7,032 nucleotides of DNA from positions 1-7,032 of the forward strand of contig CAMWLX010000185.1 of NCBI GenBank assembly GCA_947175225.1. Reading direction: 5' to 3'. The notes under the pieces are model-generated. The model searched no databases and was not told the DNA's origin. It saw only the letters and a program-made list of their open reading frames with translations. Positions 6,466 to 7,032 of the stretch are shown here, in pieces. A program made the translations under genes and the position numbers. The stretch is from an uncultured Porphyromonadaceae bacterium (GTDB taxonomy: Bacteria > Bacteroidota > Bacteroidia > Bacteroidales > Muribaculaceae). Positions within the stretch are counted from its first letter, which is position 1, and each line of letters opens with the position of its first letter.

Positions 6466-6485
6466 TTATAGGGTTATCGGGTTAT
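6463..6485. repeat. Triple GGGTTAT direct repeat at the tyrS 3' end
   Basis: Three copies of GGGTTAT start at 6463, 6471 and 6479, an exact 8-nt period with the eighth base A or C. On the minus strand they read ATAACCC. The first transcribed copy overlaps the tyrS stop region, where TGA (6487-6485) is followed at once by an in-frame TAA. The origin may be slippage or a dispersed intergenic repeat; no function is evident. Confidence 0.8.
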
Positions 6486-7032
6486 CAGTCCTTCACTGTG
6501 ATGAGGAAATAGTTCTTTTTGCCTTTTTGGGCAAGGATGTATTTACCTCCGAGCAGATGATCTTTACCAATGACTGCAGTTGGATCTGTGAGCTTTTCTT
6601 TGTTGATGCTCACGCCATTGCCTTGGATCATCTTGCGAGCTTCCCCTTTGGATGGGAACACAGCAGTCTTCTCTGCAAGGAATTCGAGAGCCGGGATGCC
6701 GGCTTCTATATCAGCGCGTGCCACTTCAAATCTTGGCACTCCCTCAAAGAGATCGAGCAAAGTCTGCTCGTCGAGCTTGTGGAGTTCTTCTACTGCTGAG
6801 TTACTGAAAAGAATCTTACTTGCGGAAACTGCTGCGTCGTAAGCCTCCCGACCATGAACCATCACAGTCACTTCTTCAGCAAGTTTCTTCTGAAGCGGAC
6901 GAAGACCTGGATCTTTTGCGTGTTCAGCAGCAAGAGCCTCGATTTCTTCTTTGGATAGGAATGTGAAGATCTTGAGGTATTTTTCAGCCTCTGCATCGCC
7001 TACATTTAGCCAGAACTGGTAGAACTTGTAAG
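6485..7032 (-). CDS. tyrS: Tyrosyl-tRNA synthetase, C-terminal part (5' end outside the window)
   Basis: Class I synthetase that attaches tyrosine to tRNA-Tyr in the cytoplasm. The frame is open to the right edge of the window, showing 181 residues plus two bases of another codon; a full enzyme is about 420-430 residues, so the Rossmann catalytic fold and the KMSKS-type loop should lie just outside. The visible part starts with YKFYQFWLNVGDAEAEKYLK, a hallmark following that loop, then LSKEEIEAL and the helical region ending in VTVMVHG. The last ~70 residues form the S4 RNA-binding domain, with the signature FPSKGEARKMIQGNGVSINKEKL and the terminal KKNYFLITVKD, closely like E. coli TyrS. GTG or ATG codons near 6871-6863 are internal and are not starts. 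The gene ends in tandem TGA-TAA stops and is followed by ruvB 56 nt downstream. Confidence 0.96.
   Translation of the reverse strand, partial: YKFYQFWLNVGDAEAEKYLKIFTFLSKEEIEALAAEHAKDPGLRPLQKKLAEEVTVMVHGREAYDAAVSASKILFSNSAVEELHKLDEQTLLDLFEGVPRFEVARADIEAGIPALEFLAEKTAVFPSKGEARKMIQGNGVSINKEKLTDPTAVIGKDHLLGGKYILAQKGKKNYFLITVKD

Noticed and set aside
6463..6485. Telomere-like GGGTTAT array
   Set aside because: Only three copies, internal to a gene gap and overlapping a stop codon; resemblance to telomeric repeats is superficial.
6485..6871. A separate 128-residue S4-domain protein starting at GTG 6871
   Set aside because: The same frame stays open upstream to the window edge and encodes typical TyrS sequence (YKFYQFWLN...), so this is the tail of tyrS and not a stand-alone S4 protein.

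Overview
This 7,032-base window looks like housekeeping chromosome from a member of the Bacteroidota, most likely order Bacteroidales; a gut lineage such as Bacteroidaceae or Muribaculaceae is plausible but not proven. Three things point there. One promoter matches the Bacteroides-type TTTG / TAnnTTTG consensus almost perfectly. Gene starts are preceded by A/T-rich sequence rather than a Shine-Dalgarno box. The leucyl-tRNA synthetase has a long insertion and lacks zinc-binding cysteines, in the style I associate with this phylum. Both taxonomic level and family assignments come from reading the sequence, not from a database search.

All five recognised genes are on the minus strand, so transcription runs from right to left. 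In that order they are: the C-terminal part of tyrS (tyrosyl-tRNA synthetase, cut by the right edge), ruvB (Holliday-junction branch-migration motor), an oligosaccharide flippase-like membrane protein of the MOP superfamily, a HTH-plus-S24-peptidase repressor resembling phage CI/LexA, and leuS (leucyl-tRNA synthetase), followed by a strong hairpin that probably ends the unit.

The gaps hold the less ordinary material. The 56-nt tyrS-ruvB gap has three ATAACCC-type direct repeats and a small inverted repeat. The 156-nt ruvB-flippase gap is packed with tandem and inverted A/T-rich repeats and two GCGCGAAGC copies; all three intergenic copies of the core GCGAAGC in the window read on the transcribed (minus) strand. 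The 76-nt flippase-repressor gap holds a well-formed promoter overlapped by a perfect 8+8 bp inverted repeat, a good candidate for a self-operator. The repressor and leuS are only 25 nt apart with no visible promoter between them, so leuS may lie downstream of a promoter controlled by a self-cleaving, possibly DNA-damage-responsive repressor. That is the most interesting biological proposal here, and it is an inference.

I see no prophage, CRISPR array, insertion sequence, tRNA or rRNA gene, and no clear new multi-gene system. The genes themselves are ordinary core functions (translation, recombination, envelope glycan export) plus one regulator.
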